A DNA stretch of 32,638 nt from a virus. Position 1 is the stretch's first letter; every line of letters starts with the position of its first letter. The position numbers and the translations under genes were made by a program. The stretch spans positions 1 through 32,638 of the IMG/VR virus record IMGVR_UViG_3300020160_002656; one strand, 5' to 3'. Positions 31,855 through 32,638 of the stretch are shown here, piece after piece. The notes beneath the pieces were generated by a model that saw only the letters and a program-made list of their open reading frames with translations, was not told the origin of the DNA and made no database searches.

Positions 31855-31884
31855 TTGAAAACCTGCAAAGTCCCGGCATATCTA
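31855..31884 (+). promoter_or_regulatory. sigma-70-like promoter, apparently leaderless
   Basis: TTGAAA, 18 bases, TATCTA. Transcription would begin about 6-7 bases further on, at or next to the GTG start (31890), so the message would be leaderless. Confidence 0.6.
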
Positions 31885-31889
31885 TCCTG

Positions 31890-32594
31890 GTGTCCTGGCT
31901 CCACGCTCACGCTCCTATCGACCCGAAGGTTGCCGCGGCTTATCGCAAATGGTGGGCAGGCCTGACGCGTGAAGAGAAGAAGTCGCTGATCGCTTCCGGC
32001 GCTTTCAAAGCCGACGACCCTGCCGGCACCGTGTCGTCCAGGTCCCGCGTGAACGACACCGTATTCGACTTCTCCGAGGTCGAACGCCGCGAGTTGTTCC
32101 GATCTCACGGCCGCGACTGGGACCTGCCGTTGACCGACGAACAAAAGCTCACCCCTCCCGAGGCCCTGGCCGCCGCCGAAGAGCAGGCCAACGACCCGCG
32201 CATCCGTCACCTGGACCTGGCCTCCATCCGTCTCCGGGCCACCCTCCACTTCATCCTGCGATCAATGGAACGCTCGTCGGATCCGTCGATGAAGCTCGAC
32301 GCCGAGGTCGTCCGTATCGTCGTCGGTGAAGGCCAGCCGCCGAAGATGGCCGAGCTTGCTCGTCGTCACGGCGTGACGAAGTCTGCCGTCTCGCAACGCT
32401 GTTGCACCTTGCTCCGTCAACTTGGCCTTGAGCCGTCATGTTTCATGCGACCCAGGGACGAGGTTCAGTCCATGCGCGTGTCCGCGATCCTCCGCGCCGA
32501 GGGCATTGAGCTGTCCCCCGACTCTCTGGCTGTCCAGGCCCGCAACCGCCGGCACCGCGGGCGTCCATCCTCTCCCCCCCCACCCCCCCGGTAA
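31890..32594 (+). CDS. sigma-region-4-like transcriptional regulator
   Basis: 234 residues from a GTG start. The middle region (AEVVRIVVGEGQPPKMAELA then RRHGVTKSAVSQRCCTLLRQ, about residues 135-175) is a helix-turn-helix of the sigma-70 region 4/HTH type. The ends are charged; the tail is Pro/Arg-rich. A likely phage transcription factor that could drive the late blocks (inference). It is followed by a short palindrome and the degenerate sixth block element. Confidence 0.65.
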   Translation: MSWLHAHAPIDPKVAAAYRKWWAGLTREEKKSLIASGAFKADDPAGTVSSRSRVNDTVFDFSEVERRELFRSHGRDWDLPLTDEQKLTPPEALAAAEEQANDPRIRHLDLASIRLRATLHFILRSMERSSDPSMKLDAEVVRIVVGEGQPPKMAELARRHGVTKSAVSQRCCTLLRQLGLEPSCFMRPRDEVQSMRVSAILRAEGIELSPDSLAVQARNRRHRGRPSSPPPPPR

Positions 32595-32618
32595 GGAGTC
32601 TCCTTGACTGTGACATAG
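32593..32618 (+). promoter_or_regulatory. palindrome and degenerate late block element (copy 6)
   Basis: AAGGAG-T-CTCCTT (32593-32605) overlaps TTGACTGTGACATAG (32604-32618), which keeps TTGACT-N6-TAG of the block element. If the window is circular, the methyltransferase-terminase operon begins just after it. Divergent in the N6 block, so lower confidence. Confidence 0.45.
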
Positions 32619-32638
32619 TAGCGCATTGCGGCCGCGAC

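Noticed and set aside
1-32638. Temperate-phage genes (integrase, repressor, attachment site), tRNAs and CRISPR
   Set aside because: No such reading frame, tRNA-like fold, or spacer array was recognised. Absence supports a virulent phage but does not prove it.
1-32638. Very frequent GCCGGC sites
   Set aside because: Explained by preferred Ala (GCC) and Gly (GGC) codons occurring in sequence; no evidence of selection.

Overview
The window is almost entirely bacteriophage DNA: a GC-rich, densely packed, single-strand-coding genome of a tailed dsDNA phage with a lambda-type head module (GpA-type large terminase, gpW-like joiner, lambda-type portal, S49 head protease, P22-type coat protein) and a short non-contractile tail (a 408-residue tape measure, no sheath gene seen). 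All credible genes are on the + strand. No integrase, repressor, tRNA, rRNA or CRISPR array is visible. The host is not identifiable from this sequence. The leaders are AC-rich and mostly lack a Shine-Dalgarno sequence, which points to a host lineage that starts translation without SD pairing.

Layout. 1-3.6 kb: ParB-domain DNA methyltransferase (5' end cut by the window), small terminase, large terminase. 3.7-8.6 kb: head genes (joiner, portal, protease fused to a HAD domain, scaffold-like protein, coat protein), closed by a strong intrinsic terminator. 8.7-17.2 kb: connector, tail terminator, tube candidate, chaperone, tape measure, distal tail proteins and a collagen-like fiber. 17.2-19.1 kb: lysis and membrane cassette with a lipoprotein/3-TM spanin candidate, an HExxH mini-protein and a holin. 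19.2-30.7 kb: early and replication region with many small unknown genes, a C5 cytosine methyltransferase, an exported lysozyme-like enzyme, RuvC-like resolvase, ERF annealase, RecE-like nuclease, SSB, dNMP kinase, metallophosphoesterase and a DnaB_N/RepA-type helicase. 30.7-31.5 kb: a non-coding, AT-richer island ending in tandem -10 boxes and overlapping hairpins. 31.5-32.6 kb: two regulatory-type genes.

How it works together. Each structural transcription block opens with the same 20-bp element, TTGACTCCCGCGTAGGTTCA, abutting or just before the first start codon (five copies; a sixth, degenerate TTGACT-N6-TAG, lies at the right end). If the two window ends are contiguous, that sixth copy would precede the methyltransferase-terminase block, so the element looks like the phage's own late punctuation signal. 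The early region uses different signals (TGCAA-N5-TTGCA dyads with promoter-like boxes). Recombination and replication genes form one compact operon. The genome also nearly lacks the tetranucleotide ACGT (one copy found by eye), which suggests selection by a restriction system.
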